Origin: Mycobacterium senriense
GTDB taxonomy: Bacteria > Actinomycetota > Actinomycetes > Mycobacteriales > Mycobacteriaceae
Length of the DNA stretch: 64,000 bases
Reading direction: 5' to 3'
Assembly: GCF_019668465.1 (NCBI RefSeq)
Contig: NZ_AP024828.1
Coordinates: 1,302,001 to 1,366,000 of the forward strand
Shown here: positions 8,717 through 18,360 of the stretch, one piece after another
Numbering within the stretch: the first letter of the stretch is position 1
How the letters are laid out: every line of letters begins with the position of its first letter
Position numbers and translations under genes: made by a program
The notes under the pieces: generated by a model
The model's input: only the letters and a program-made list of their open reading frames with translations
The model's database searches: none
What the model was told of the DNA's origin: nothing

Positions 8717-9559
<843 letters not shown>

Positions 9560-9624
9560 CTAGTCATTACCGGCAGCGTAATGGCTGCTGATGCGGGACG
9601 TGTTGGCAGACACTGCGTAGGCTC

Positions 9625-10638
9625 ATGCGAATGAGCCTTCTCGCGCAGAACTCTGAAGGTGACCCCGCGGCCGGCGCGGATTTCTCGGCGCACGCCGAAC
9701 CGTATCGGCGCGAACTGCTGGCCCACTGCTACCGAATGACCGGATCCCTGCACGACGCGGAGGACCTGGTGCAGGAGACCCTGCTGCGGGCCTGGAAGGC
9801 CTACGACCGTTTCGAAGGCAAGTCCTCGATGCGGACCTGGCTGCACCGCATCGCCACCAACACCTGCCTGACCGCGCTGGAGGGCCGCCAGCGCAGGCCG
9901 TTGCCGGTGGGCCTGGGCGGTCCGAGTTCGGACCCGACCGCCGAGCTGGTGGAGCGACGCGAGGTGCCGTGGCTGGAACCGCTACCGGAGCTGACCGAGC
10001 ATCCCGCCGACCCGTCAGTCGTCGTCGGGTCGCGGGAGTCGGTGCGGTTGGCGTTTGTTGCTGCGCTGCAATACCTCCCGCCCCGGCAGCGGGCGGTGCT
10101 GCTGCTGCGCGACGTGTTGGGCTGGCGCTCCGCCGAGGTCGCCGACGCGGTCGGCACCACCACCGCCGCCGTCAACAGCCTGCTGCAGCGGGCCCGATCC
10201 CAGCTCGAGGCCGCCGGGCCCAGCTCCGAAGACCCACTGCTGCAGCCGGATTCGGCCGAGGCCCAGGACCTGCTGGCGCGCTACATCGCCGCGTTCGAAA
10301 CCTACGACATCGATCGGCTGGTCGACCTGTTCACCGCCGAGGCGATCTGGGAGATGCCGCCGTACACCGGCTGGTATCAGGGCGCGGGCGCCATCGTCAC
10401 CCTCATTCATCAGCAGTGCCCGGCGGAGGGCAGCGGGGACATGCGCATGCTGCCGCTGATCGCCAACGGACAGCTGGCCGCGGCGATGTACATGCGCGCC
10501 GGCGAGGCGCACGTGCCCTTTCAGCTGCACGTGCTGGATGTGCAGGGCGGCAAGGTGTCCCACGTGGTGGCCTTCCTCGACAACAGCTTGTTCACGAAGT
10601 TCGGGCTGCCCGGTTCGCTGTCCGCGGGCCAGAGTTGA
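9625..10638 (+). CDS. sigG: ECF sigma factor SigG
   Basis: This 337-residue ECF sigma-70 factor has region 2 in AHCYRMTGSLHDAEDLVQET and following residues, and region 4 in LPPRQRAVLLLRDVLGW. A C-terminal SnoaL-like domain (from about residue 215) is typical of SigG/SigJ-type factors that work without a classical anti-sigma. The H37Rv orthologue is Rv0182c, a DNA-damage-responsive gene. ATG 9625 and ATG 9631 are both possible starts; neither has a good Shine-Dalgarno sequence, so translation may be leaderless. The next gene starts 13 bp downstream and is probably co-transcribed. Confidence 0.92.
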   Translation: MRMSLLAQNSEGDPAAGADFSAHAEPYRRELLAHCYRMTGSLHDAEDLVQETLLRAWKAYDRFEGKSSMRTWLHRIATNTCLTALEGRQRRPLPVGLGGPSSDPTAELVERREVPWLEPLPELTEHPADPSVVVGSRESVRLAFVAALQYLPPRQRAVLLLRDVLGWRSAEVADAVGTTTAAVNSLLQRARSQLEAAGPSSEDPLLQPDSAEAQDLLARYIAAFETYDIDRLVDLFTAEAIWEMPPYTGWYQGAGAIVTLIHQQCPAEGSGDMRMLPLIANGQLAAAMYMRAGEAHVPFQLHVLDVQGGKVSHVVAFLDNSLFTKFGLPGSLSAGQS

Positions 10639-10651
10639 GAAGGTTGCTTTC

Positions 10652-12061
10652 ATGACGAACACCACCCAGGTGACGCCCGTCCCCGGCAAGCCGGCGCTGC
10701 TGCTGAGCGCTTTCGACCTGGCCGACGTGGGCTACGTCGTCGAGGAGTTCTTCGTCTCCGGCACGGCCTGCTGCTACGCCCCGGTGGGCGGGCTGGGCCC
10801 CGATGGCCGTTGGGACGTAACCCCCTCGGGCTCGGCCGATTACACCACCCGCATCGTGGCGCTGACGCCAGCCGACCCGGCCCGGTTCAACGGCACGGTG
10901 CTGGTCGAATGGCTCAACGTGAGCGGCGGCATCGACGCCGCCGCGGTGTGGATGATGGCGCATCGCGAAATCCTGCGCTCCGGTTACGCCTACGTCGCGG
11001 TGTCGGCCCAGCGAGTGGGGGTCGAGGGCGGCGAGAGCCTGCTCGGCGCGGATATGTCGCTGAAAAGCCAAGATTCGCAACGGTACGCGGGCCTGCACCA
11101 CCCGGGCGACGCGTTCTCTTACGACATCTTCTCCCAGATCGGCGCGCTCATCAAAGGTGGCGAACACGGCGCGATCCTGCGCGACCTGCCCGCGCAGCGC
11201 GTCATCGCAGTGGGCGAATCCCAGTCCGCGATGTTCCTCACCACCTACGTCAACGCCGTCGATCCGCTGTCCCCGCACTACGACGGATTCCTGGTCCACT
11301 CCCGGTTCGGCCCGGCCGCTCCGCTGGACGGCAGCTCGATCTTCGAGGAATCCCCTGCGACGCCGGCAGTTACGTTCCGGCCGGAACTACGTGTCCCGTT
11401 GCTCACCGTCATCACCGAGACCGACGTTTTCGGCGGACCACGCGAGGGCTACTACTTCGCCAGGCAGCCCGACAATGACCGGCTGCGGGTCTGGGAGATC
11501 GCCGGTGCGGCCCACGCCGACAACTACACGATCCAGGTGGCGTTCATCGACAGCGGCTCGGCACCGCTCGAGGCCATCGTGGCCGGCTACACGCCGACCA
11601 ACACGTTGATGGGCCAGGAACTCGCGCACAATATCAACTTTGGCCCGCAGCACCACTATGTGGTGCAGGCGGCGCTCGCCGCGCTGAACAACTGGGTGGC
11701 CACCGGCGAACCGGCGCCGAGGGCCGACTCGCTCGAGGTCCGTGAAAGCTCTCTGCCACAACCTGTTCCGGACGGCAACGGCATCGCCCGGGGCGGCATC
11801 AGGACGCCGTGGGTGGACGTGCCGATCGCCAGGACGTCGGGCCTGGGCGGCGAAGAGAGCATCATGTCGGCTATCTTCGGCTCAGGAGAGCTGTTCGACG
11901 CCAACACGATTCAGCGGCTCTATCCCGGTGGCAGCACCCAGTACCTGGAAAGCTTCACCGGGGCCCTCGACGCGGCGATCGGTGCCGGGTTCATCCTGCC
12001 GGCCGACCGCGCCGAGATCCTGCAGCTTGCCGCCGCGATATATCCCGGCGGGCGGCCTTAG
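10652..12061 (+). CDS. Alpha/beta hydrolase domain protein (Abhydrolase_10-like)
   Basis: This 469-residue protein resembles the large 'alpha/beta hydrolase domain' family (PF20091-like). The probable nucleophile is in AVGESQSAMF (G-x-S-x-S-A). An acidic residue lies in TVITETDVFGG and a possible base His in EIAGAAHADNY. ATG 10652 follows sigG by 13 bp, and the frame upstream of it only overlaps sigG, so 10652 was chosen. No signal peptide is visible. The gene is not present next to sigG in H37Rv and belongs to an inserted three-gene block with the DHDPR-like gene and the IclR-type regulator. Its stop overlaps the convergent DHDPR-like stop by 4 nt. An ester or lactone substrate is inferred. 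Confidence 0.75.
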   Translation: MTNTTQVTPVPGKPALLLSAFDLADVGYVVEEFFVSGTACCYAPVGGLGPDGRWDVTPSGSADYTTRIVALTPADPARFNGTVLVEWLNVSGGIDAAAVWMMAHREILRSGYAYVAVSAQRVGVEGGESLLGADMSLKSQDSQRYAGLHHPGDAFSYDIFSQIGALIKGGEHGAILRDLPAQRVIAVGESQSAMFLTTYVNAVDPLSPHYDGFLVHSRFGPAAPLDGSSIFEESPATPAVTFRPELRVPLLTVITETDVFGGPREGYYFARQPDNDRLRVWEIAGAAHADNYTIQVAFIDSGSAPLEAIVAGYTPTNTLMGQELAHNINFGPQHHYVVQAALAALNNWVATGEPAPRADSLEVRESSLPQPVPDGNGIARGGIRTPWVDVPIARTSGLGGEESIMSAIFGSGELFDANTIQRLYPGGSTQYLESFTGALDAAIGAGFILPADRAEILQLAAAIYPGGRP

Positions 12062-13191
12062 AACAGCCGGCTGTCCGGCGGGGGCCCCTGGACCGGGCGG
12101 AGCAATCCGGCCCCGGTGACCATCGGCAGGTCCAGTGCCGACAGCAGACCGGGCGGGGCCGCGCACACCGCCGGGATCGCGTTCACCATGCGCGAGGCGC
12201 CCGCGATGCGCGCCCCCAGGTCGTGGTCGTGGTCTTCGGCCATCTCGAATTCGCACCGCATACTCGGGGATCCCTCGATCTCCACGCGGTAGAGGCCCTG
12301 CCCGGAGGCCAGCCCGTAGCCGAGGTCCTTCGGCGGGATCGAGATGTGCGGCTGCGGCCAGTCGGGCGCGATGTCGTCGCGCATCCGCGTCACGTGGTCG
12401 ACCACGAAAGTCGGCTTCCCGTCGACATAACCGGTGAGCGTGGAGCGCATCGCGGCGATGGTTCCGGCGCCGATGTGACCGGTGGGGGTGTCGAAGGACT
12501 CGGTGGCGGCAATCCGCTCGTTGCTCTCCTCGATGCTGTCGACCTTGACGCCCAAACCCGCGGCGAGCTGGTGCAGGACGGGTCCCCAAGCGAAGGTGAA
12601 AATTCCGGGCTGCGCCGCGAATGCCTGATACTCCGGCGGCTTGCCGAAGCCGAGGATCTCATACACCGCAGCACGGTCCGGATAGGTCGCGTAGTTGAAC
12701 ATCTCAGTTACCCGCACCGACTCGACCGCCCGGGAGACGCCGGTAAGCACCAGCGGCAGCACGTCATTGGCGAACCCGGAGTCGATGCCGGTCGTGAAGA
12801 ACGACACGCCCCCGTCGAGCGCGGCCTGCCGCAGCGAGCCGGTGAAGGCGGCGTCGAGCCCGTCGGGAAAGACCAGCGGCACGATCGAGCAGGACACCAC
12901 GTTCTTGCCGGACCGCAGGATCGAGACCATGTCGGCCGTGGCATCAAGCGGCCGTAAATTGGCGCCGGCGGCATACACCACCACGTCGGCGTCGCCGGCG
13001 AGCAGCGCCGCCGAGTCCTGGGTGGCTACCACGCCGACCGGCCCTATGCCGCACAACTCCCCGGCGTCGCGGCCGGCCTTCGCGTCGCTGTGCACCACGA
13101 CGTCAACCAGTTCAAGCTCCGGATGGTCGATGACCCCACGCAGGGCGATCACACCCATGGATCCCGGACCCCACACCCCCACCTTGAACAC
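12058..13191 (-). CDS. Dihydrodipicolinate reductase-like NAD(P)H oxidoreductase, paralogue 1
   Basis: This 377-residue protein starts with a Rossmann NAD(P) motif (GVWGPGSMG, Gly8-x-Gly10-x-x-Gly13). The DapB-like feature VVVYAAGANLRP follows, then the actinobacterial C-terminal domain with the motif GIDSGFANDVLPL. It belongs to the 'NAD(P)H-dependent amine dehydrogenase / DHDPR-like' family and is not the lysine-pathway DapB. A paralogue of similar length lies at 57619-58719 with the same GDAGELCG and D(S/P)GFAND segments. The gene is divergent from an IclR-type regulator across 61 bp that contain spaced repeats. The reaction is unknown; oxidation or reduction of an amino or hydroxy acid is inferred. 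Confidence 0.78.
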   Translation of the reverse strand: MFKVGVWGPGSMGVIALRGVIDHPELELVDVVVHSDAKAGRDAGELCGIGPVGVVATQDSAALLAGDADVVVYAAGANLRPLDATADMVSILRSGKNVVSCSIVPLVFPDGLDAAFTGSLRQAALDGGVSFFTTGIDSGFANDVLPLVLTGVSRAVESVRVTEMFNYATYPDRAAVYEILGFGKPPEYQAFAAQPGIFTFAWGPVLHQLAAGLGVKVDSIEESNERIAATESFDTPTGHIGAGTIAAMRSTLTGYVDGKPTFVVDHVTRMRDDIAPDWPQPHISIPPKDLGYGLASGQGLYRVEIEGSPSMRCEFEMAEDHDHDLGARIAGASRMVNAIPAVCAAPPGLLSALDLPMVTGAGLLRPVQGPPPDSRLF

Positions 13192-13201
13192 GATTATCTC
13201 C

Positions 13202-13238
13202 TAATATTAGGACGGATATTATTGTATTTTGGACGGAT
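13202..13238. promoter_or_regulatory. Candidate operator: direct repeats in IclR/DHDPR divergent region
   Basis: Two direct repeats, TTAGGACGGAT (13207-13217) and TTTGGACGGAT (13228-13238), are offset by 21 bp, or two helical turns. A small palindrome, TAATATTA (13202-13209), overlaps the first copy. The region is AT-rich against a GC-rich background. It is the only sequence between the two divergent genes, so binding of the adjacent IclR-type protein is inferred. Confidence 0.5.
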
Positions 13239-13252
13239 CGTAGGGAGGTGGC

Positions 13253-14143
13253 GTGGAAACGTCAATGGCCGAGACGCCAGACGAATCGGGTGCCAAGTCA
13301 CCGCCAACCGCGCGGGTGATGGACGTCCTTGCCGCCCTGGCGAATTCGAAGTTCGGCCTCACCTCGGCCGAGCTGGCCAAGCGCTGCGCGATCAGCACCT
13401 CGACCTGTGCCCTGGTGCTGGCCGAACTGGAGCGACGGGCCTGGGTGGCGCGCCGCGGCAATCGCCGCTACGTCCTGGGCAGCGGATTGTTCGGGCTGGT
13501 CCACGGGCTGCGCGACCAGTTCCCGCTGCTGGACCGCGGGCGTGACGCGCTGCGCTTCTTGCACGACAAGCTCGGCGCGGGTTGCTCGATGTCCAGGATC
13601 GGCGCACGGCATCTGACCACCGTCGATGCGGTTGGCCACGGCCCCGACGGCGAGCACGCCGTGGGGCAACGCTTCCCCATCGACCCGCCGTTCGGCCTGG
13701 TCGCCATGGCCTGGCGCGACGACGACTCCGTCGAGGCGTGGTTGCGCCGCGTGACGCCCAGGCTTACGCGTGGCGAAATCGCCGAGCACCAGCGGGTACT
13801 GGCGAGTATCCGCGCCCGCGGCTACGGCGCCTGGCGGTTCGACGACACTCACCGGTCGCTGCACACCCGGCTGGTCGACGTGCTGGCCTCGCTGGAGCCG
13901 ACGGCACAGGTCACCCACCAGCTCACCAGGCTGATGACGATGGTGGCCCTGCAGTCGGTCACCGATGTCCTCGAAACGGAATTAGCCACAACGGAATTCG
14001 TCGTCCTGCCGATATTCGCCCATGACGGCCAGCCCGAGTACCAAATCGAGATTCACCTGAGCCACGCCACCGCGCTGACCCTGCCGGAACTCGACGCCGC
14101 GCTGCGGCACGCCCAGGGCCTGCTCGCCGCGACGCTGCCCTGA
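13253..14143 (+). CDS. IclR-type winged-helix transcriptional regulator
   Basis: This 296-residue protein has an N-terminal winged HTH (ARVMDVLAALANSKFGLTSAELAKRC with a recognition segment around ISTSTCALVLAELE) and a wing (RRGNRRYVLG). A larger C-terminal effector domain follows, as in IclR-like proteins. GTG 13253 has AGGGAGG four bases upstream; ATG 13265 in the same frame is the alternative start. It is divergent from the DHDPR-like gene, and the intervening 61 bp carry repeats spaced by two helical turns. It probably controls the DHDPR-like gene and itself. The effector is unknown. Confidence 0.78.
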   Translation: METSMAETPDESGAKSPPTARVMDVLAALANSKFGLTSAELAKRCAISTSTCALVLAELERRAWVARRGNRRYVLGSGLFGLVHGLRDQFPLLDRGRDALRFLHDKLGAGCSMSRIGARHLTTVDAVGHGPDGEHAVGQRFPIDPPFGLVAMAWRDDDSVEAWLRRVTPRLTRGEIAEHQRVLASIRARGYGAWRFDDTHRSLHTRLVDVLASLEPTAQVTHQLTRLMTMVALQSVTDVLETELATTEFVVLPIFAHDGQPEYQIEIHLSHATALTLPELDAALRHAQGLLAATLP

Positions 14144-14168
14144 TGCGGCCGGGGATTAGGCTGGGCTG

Positions 14169-14894
14169 ATGCCGGCCACCGCGGAGCTCAGGGATGCGGC
14201 AACCCGGGCGGTCACCAGTACCCCCTGGCTGACCTCCCGGCACTCTTTCTCCTTCGGCGACCATTACGACCCGGACAACACCCACTTCGGGCTGCTGCTG
14301 GTGAACAACGACGACATCGTCTCGCCCGGAACGGGATTCGACACCCACCCACACCGGGACATGGAGATCGTGACCTGGGTGCTGCGCGGGGAACTGTCGC
14401 ACCATGATTCCGCCGGCAACCGCGGGGTGATCTATCCCGGCCTGGCGCAACGCATGTCGGCCGGCAGCGGAATCCTGCACTCCGAGCGAAATGAGTCCCT
14501 TAGTGAGCCGGTTAATTTCGTGCAGATGTGGGTGGTGCCCGACGAGGCCGGGGTGCAGCCGAGTTACCAACAGCACGAGATCGACGACCGGCAGCTGGCA
14601 GGCAACCTTGTGACGATCGCGTCAGGGATGTCCGCGCACGATACCGCGATCACGCTGCACAACCGCAATGCCGCGCTACACGCGACCCGGTTGCCGGCTG
14701 GCGCCGCGGTCAGCCTTCCGCGGGCTCCCTACCTGCACCTTTTCGTGGCCCGGGGCCGGGTCAACGTCGAAGGACTCGGCGCGGTGAACGAGGGCGATGC
14801 TGTGCGATTCACCGACGCGGACGGCCGGCGCGTGTCGGCGGGCGAGCCGTCGGAACTGCTGATCTGGGAGATGCACGCGAAGCTGGGTGAGTGA
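14169..14894 (+). CDS. Pirin-family protein (Rv0181c-like)
   Basis: This 241-residue bicupin matches Rv0181c (244 aa). The pirin metal site motif is in the first cupin: DTHPHRDMEIVTWVLRGELSH (His, His, later Glu), followed by GVIYPGLAQRMSAGSGILHSE. The second cupin is degenerate. Bacterial pirins bind iron and some have quercetin dioxygenase activity; the mycobacterial function is not established. ATG 14169 lies 25 bp after the IclR-type gene. The Rv0180c-like membrane protein gene follows by 74 bp on the same strand. Confidence 0.88.
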   Translation: MPATAELRDAATRAVTSTPWLTSRHSFSFGDHYDPDNTHFGLLLVNNDDIVSPGTGFDTHPHRDMEIVTWVLRGELSHHDSAGNRGVIYPGLAQRMSAGSGILHSERNESLSEPVNFVQMWVVPDEAGVQPSYQQHEIDDRQLAGNLVTIASGMSAHDTAITLHNRNAALHATRLPAGAAVSLPRAPYLHLFVARGRVNVEGLGAVNEGDAVRFTDADGRRVSAGEPSELLIWEMHAKLGE

Positions 14895-14968
14895 GGCCAT
14901 CGCGGGCCGCGCCCCATAGAGGGTCGGCGCCGCAGCCCATAGAGTGGGCACGACAGACAGGAGTCGGC

Positions 14969-16441
14969 ATGCCTCACTCGCAACCGCAGCACGCGGCGCC
15001 CAACCCCGGCCGCAACATCGAGGCGATCCGCACCCTGCGGTTCTGGGCGGCACCCCTGGTCATCACCGTGGCGCTGATGGCGGCGTTGTGCGCGCTCTAC
15101 CTCGGCGGCATCCTGAATCCGACGACCAACCTGCGTCATTTCCCCATCGCGGTGGTGAACGAGGATGCCGGGCCCGGGGGCGCACAGATCGTCGACCGGC
15201 TGGTCAACGGGCTGGACAAGAACAAGTTCGATGTCCGCGTGCTCTCCCGTAGCGAGGCCCGGCACCAACTGGACGCCGGCCGGGTGTACGGCCAGGTGCT
15301 GATACCGCCGAGCTTCTCGTCGAAGCTGCGGGACTTCGCCACCGGTGCGGTGCTGCCGGCCCGCGCGGACCGGCCATCGATCACGGTCTCCATCAATCCG
15401 CGGGCCGGCACCCTGGGGGCGAGCATCGCCGGCCAGACCCTCAACACGGCGATGGGAATCGCGAACGGCATAGCCGGGCAACAGGTTATGGCCGAGGTGG
15501 CCGCGCAAACCCGCGGTGCGCCGCTGGCCGGTGCGGCCCAGGTGGGCCTGAGCGCGCCGATCGATATTCAGTCGAACGTCTACAACCCGCTGCCCAACGG
15601 CACCGGCAACGGGCTGTCGGCCTTCTATTACGCGCTCTTGCTGCTGCTGGCCGGCTTCACCGGCAGCATCGTGGTCAGCACGCTGGTCGACGCGTTGCTC
15701 GGTTATGTGCCGGCCGAATTCGGCCCGGTGTACCGGTTCGCCGAGCAGGTCAGGATCTCCAGATTTCAGACGCTGCTGCTGAAGTGGGCCATGATGGTGC
15801 TGCTGGGATTGCTGACCTCGGCGGTGTACCTGGCGATCGCCGACGGACTGGGCATGCCCATCGATCACAGCTGGCAGCTGTGGGCGTTCGGCGTCTTCGC
15901 GATCGCCGCCGTCGGCATCACGTCCAGTTCCCTGCTCTCGGTGCTGGGCACAGCTGGAATGCTGGTCAGCCTGCTGATCTTCGTGATCCTCGGGCTGCCC
16001 TCGGCCGGCGCCACGGTGCCGCTCGAGGCGACGCCGTCGTTCTTTCGCTGGCTGGCCGAATTCGAGCCGATGCACCAGGTCTTCCTCGGGACCCGGTCGC
16101 TGCTGTACTTCGGCGGCCGTGGCGACGCGGGCCTGACGCAGGCGGTGACCATGACGACGATCGGCCTCGTGATCGGCTTGCTGCTCGGTGGCATTGTCAC
16201 ACACCTGTACGACCGCAAGGGTTTTCACCGGATTCAGGGGGCGGTCGAGTTGGCTATCGCCCAGGAGCACCAGGCGCAGCACCAAACCCGCCGCAGCAAG
16301 CACGCGGAACCGGACGCCAACCCGGTCGCCAACAGCGAGCTGGCCGGTCCGGAGCCGGCCGTCGTGGAGCCGGCCGAACCCGCCGCGGAGCCGGCCCAGC
16401 CCGCCGCCGCCAAGCCTGAAAGTTCAAGCGAGCAAGCTTAA
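14969..16441 (+). CDS. YhgE/Pip- or ABC-2-like membrane protein (Rv0180c-like)
   Basis: This 490-residue membrane protein has one N-terminal transmembrane helix (FWAAPLVITVALMAALCALYLGG) and an extracytoplasmic domain of about 190 residues beginning with FPIAVVNEDAGPG, the YhgE/Pip signature. Five C-terminal transmembrane helices follow, then a charged, Ala/Pro/Glu-rich cytoplasmic tail (repeats of EPA). ATG 14969 was chosen over the upstream in-frame start because AGGAG sits 6 nt before it and the hydrophobic core follows normally. The family is ABC-2-transporter-like and includes MmpL-neighbour and secretion-accessory proteins. An envelope export role is inferred. The H37Rv orthologue is Rv0180c. 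Confidence 0.83.
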   Translation: MPHSQPQHAAPNPGRNIEAIRTLRFWAAPLVITVALMAALCALYLGGILNPTTNLRHFPIAVVNEDAGPGGAQIVDRLVNGLDKNKFDVRVLSRSEARHQLDAGRVYGQVLIPPSFSSKLRDFATGAVLPARADRPSITVSINPRAGTLGASIAGQTLNTAMGIANGIAGQQVMAEVAAQTRGAPLAGAAQVGLSAPIDIQSNVYNPLPNGTGNGLSAFYYALLLLLAGFTGSIVVSTLVDALLGYVPAEFGPVYRFAEQVRISRFQTLLLKWAMMVLLGLLTSAVYLAIADGLGMPIDHSWQLWAFGVFAIAAVGITSSSLLSVLGTAGMLVSLLIFVILGLPSAGATVPLEATPSFFRWLAEFEPMHQVFLGTRSLLYFGGRGDAGLTQAVTMTTIGLVIGLLLGGIVTHLYDRKGFHRIQGAVELAIAQEHQAQHQTRRSKHAEPDANPVANSELAGPEPAVVEPAEPAAEPAQPAAAKPESSSEQA

Positions 16442-16546
16442 TTCGCGCGTAGCCTGACCGTCACCGCGTCGTTATTTTTGTTGACAGTGTGACTTATGGT
16501 ACTGATGATGTTCCTGTTGCATTAGTACCTGGCGGAAAGGGCTATC

Positions 16547-17629
16547 GTGCTGACCCGACGCGCCAGCTTCCGCCGGCTGGCGGCGTGCTGCGCCGCCGTC
16601 GTTGCCTGCTTCACCCTGGCCGTCACGTCCGGACAACCCCTCGCCCGGGCCGCCGACGGACGCGATCTGCTGGCCAACGCCATCGGCAGCACCCGCGGTT
16701 CCTACCTGGTCTACAACTTCGGCCCCGGCCATCCCGCACCGATGCTCAACGCCGGTGGCAGCTGGTACGAGATGAACAACGGCGGCCACCTGATGATCAT
16801 CAAGAACGCGGCGGGACGCCTGTCGCCGCACCTCCTGGTCGACACGCACCAGGGCGATCAGGCCCGTTGCGAGAACAACCCCGGCGCGCGCACCGCCGAG
16901 GGACTCTGGCAGGCCTCGGAGCTGTACGCCCCGCTGCAGGCCTGGCAGCGGATGGGCCAGCCGACCATCGCGATCAACGCCAACTTCTTCGACGTCCGCG
17001 GCCAAAAGGGCGGCTCGTGGCGCCAGACCGGGTGCAGCTCACCGCTGGGCGCCTTCGTCGACAACACCCAGGGCCAGGGTCGCGCCAACCAGGCGGTCAC
17101 CGGCACCGTCGCCTACCCCGGCAAGCAGGGCCTGTCCGGTGGCGGCGAAAGCTGGAGCGCCCTGTCCACCATGATCCTGCCGTCCGGTGGTGCCCCATAT
17201 GTGGTGTGGCCCAAGACAAAGAGCGACTATGACGCCGCCACCCCGGTGGTCGCCGACCTGCTCAACAAGAACGAGAAGTTCGTCGCCGTCTCGGGCATCG
17301 GATTGTTGGCGCCCGGCAACACCGGACAGCTACACGACGGCGGGCCCAGCGCGGCCCGAACGGCGCTGGCCTACGCCAGGCAAAAGGACGAGATGTACGT
17401 CTTCGAGGGCGGCAACTACACCCCGGACAACATGCAGGACCTGTTCCGCGGCCTGGGTAGCGATAACGCCGTGCTGCTCGACGGTGGCGGCTCGTCGGCG
17501 ATCGTGCTGCGCCGCGACACCGGCGGCATGTGGGCCGGCGCGGGATCACCGCGCGGCTCGTGTGACACCCGCCAGGTGCTCTGCGATTCACACGAGCGGG
17601 CTCTGCCTAGCTGGCTGGCGTTTAACTAG
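16547..17629 (+). CDS. lprO: LprO-like exported phosphodiester glycosidase (NAGPA) domain protein
   Basis: This 360-residue exported protein starts with a basic leader and a hydrophobic signal core (CAAVVACFTLAVTSG), then a signal-peptidase-I-like ARA|ADG site. A VVAC segment inside the core is a poor lipobox, so lipidation (annotated for Rv0179c LprO) is doubtful here. The mature part carries the NAGPA fold (PF09992): AINANFFDVRG, a GPSAARTALA segment and DNAVLLDGGGSSAIVL, the conserved Asp-Gly-Gly-Gly-Ser-Ser active region. The family removes N-acetylglucosamine from phosphodiesters, suggesting cell-wall glycan work. GTG 16547 follows GGAAAGG. The stop overlaps the convergent DUF1275 gene by 8 nt. 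Confidence 0.85.
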   Translation: MLTRRASFRRLAACCAAVVACFTLAVTSGQPLARAADGRDLLANAIGSTRGSYLVYNFGPGHPAPMLNAGGSWYEMNNGGHLMIIKNAAGRLSPHLLVDTHQGDQARCENNPGARTAEGLWQASELYAPLQAWQRMGQPTIAINANFFDVRGQKGGSWRQTGCSSPLGAFVDNTQGQGRANQAVTGTVAYPGKQGLSGGGESWSALSTMILPSGGAPYVVWPKTKSDYDAATPVVADLLNKNEKFVAVSGIGLLAPGNTGQLHDGGPSAARTALAYARQKDEMYVFEGGNYTPDNMQDLFRGLGSDNAVLLDGGGSSAIVLRRDTGGMWAGAGSPRGSCDTRQVLCDSHERALPSWLAFN

Positions 17630-18323
17630 CCACCGCCGCAGCGCTTTTCGTCGCCGCCGGACCCCACCGGAAGATCAACAGGCTCGCAGCTATCACCGCC
17701 GCGGCGACCACGAACACCGGGGCGATCACGTATCTCGACATCGTCGCGCCCAAAAAGGCGCCGGCGCACATGGTGGCGACCACGCCGATGCGCAGCCCCT
17801 GGCGTTCGCCGGCGCCGCCGGCCAGGCGGCTGTCCAGTCCGAGGCTGACGATCGTCGACGTCAGCACCGTGGTGGACAGCTCCTGGATGCCGAACTGGCG
17901 CGCACTCGAATGTTGTAGGCCGAAGGTCACCGCCAGGATGCCGATCATGATCAGCTTGGAATTCCCTTGGTAGCGCAGCACTCCCGAGCCCGCCAGGATG
18001 GCCAGCGCCACCAGCAGGACGATCTCGGTTGCCAGCACCGTGGTGATCCACGGTCGCGTGCGCATGCCGAAGTAGCGTGACAGGCGGCCGCTGACGATCG
18101 TCGTGCAGATGAAGGTCGGCAGGGCCACCGCGACGGCGGTCAGGTCGATGGTGGTGCTCGGGGCCAGCCAGAACCCCAGGAAGACCACGTTGCCGGTCAT
18201 GTTGGCGACGAACACGTGGCCGAGTGCCAGGATGCTGATCGAGTCGGCCAAGCCGGTGGCGAAGGTCAACAGCAGCAACGCCGCTACGGTCCATCGTTGC
18301 GATACCGGTGACGTGACAGCCAT
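17622..18323 (-). CDS. DUF1275 (YoaK-family) integral membrane protein
   Basis: This 233-residue protein has about six transmembrane helices. The DUF1275 signature is in TGLADSISILALGHVFVANMTGNVVFLG (Asp-Ser and TGN motifs). A second conserved segment is GLQHSSARQFGIQELSTTVLTSTI. No function is established for this family; transport is often assumed. The gene is on the mce1 strand, 37 bp downstream of the last Mce-associated gene, so it may lie in the tail of that transcript. It is absent from this position in H37Rv. It overlaps the end of lprO by 8 nt. Confidence 0.85.
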   Translation of the reverse strand: MAVTSPVSQRWTVAALLLLTFATGLADSISILALGHVFVANMTGNVVFLGFWLAPSTTIDLTAVAVALPTFICTTIVSGRLSRYFGMRTRPWITTVLATEIVLLVALAILAGSGVLRYQGNSKLIMIGILAVTFGLQHSSARQFGIQELSTTVLTSTIVSLGLDSRLAGGAGERQGLRIGVVATMCAGAFLGATMSRYVIAPVFVVAAAVIAASLLIFRWGPAATKSAAAVAS

Positions 18324-18360
18324 GCGGTGCAGTATATTTCGGGGCCGCCCGCAGCCGCCG

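Noticed and set aside
16498..16529. GGTACT-N20-AGTACC inverted repeat before lprO
   Set aside because: Short arms with a 20-nt loop and no second copy; it could be chance and is not reported as a site.
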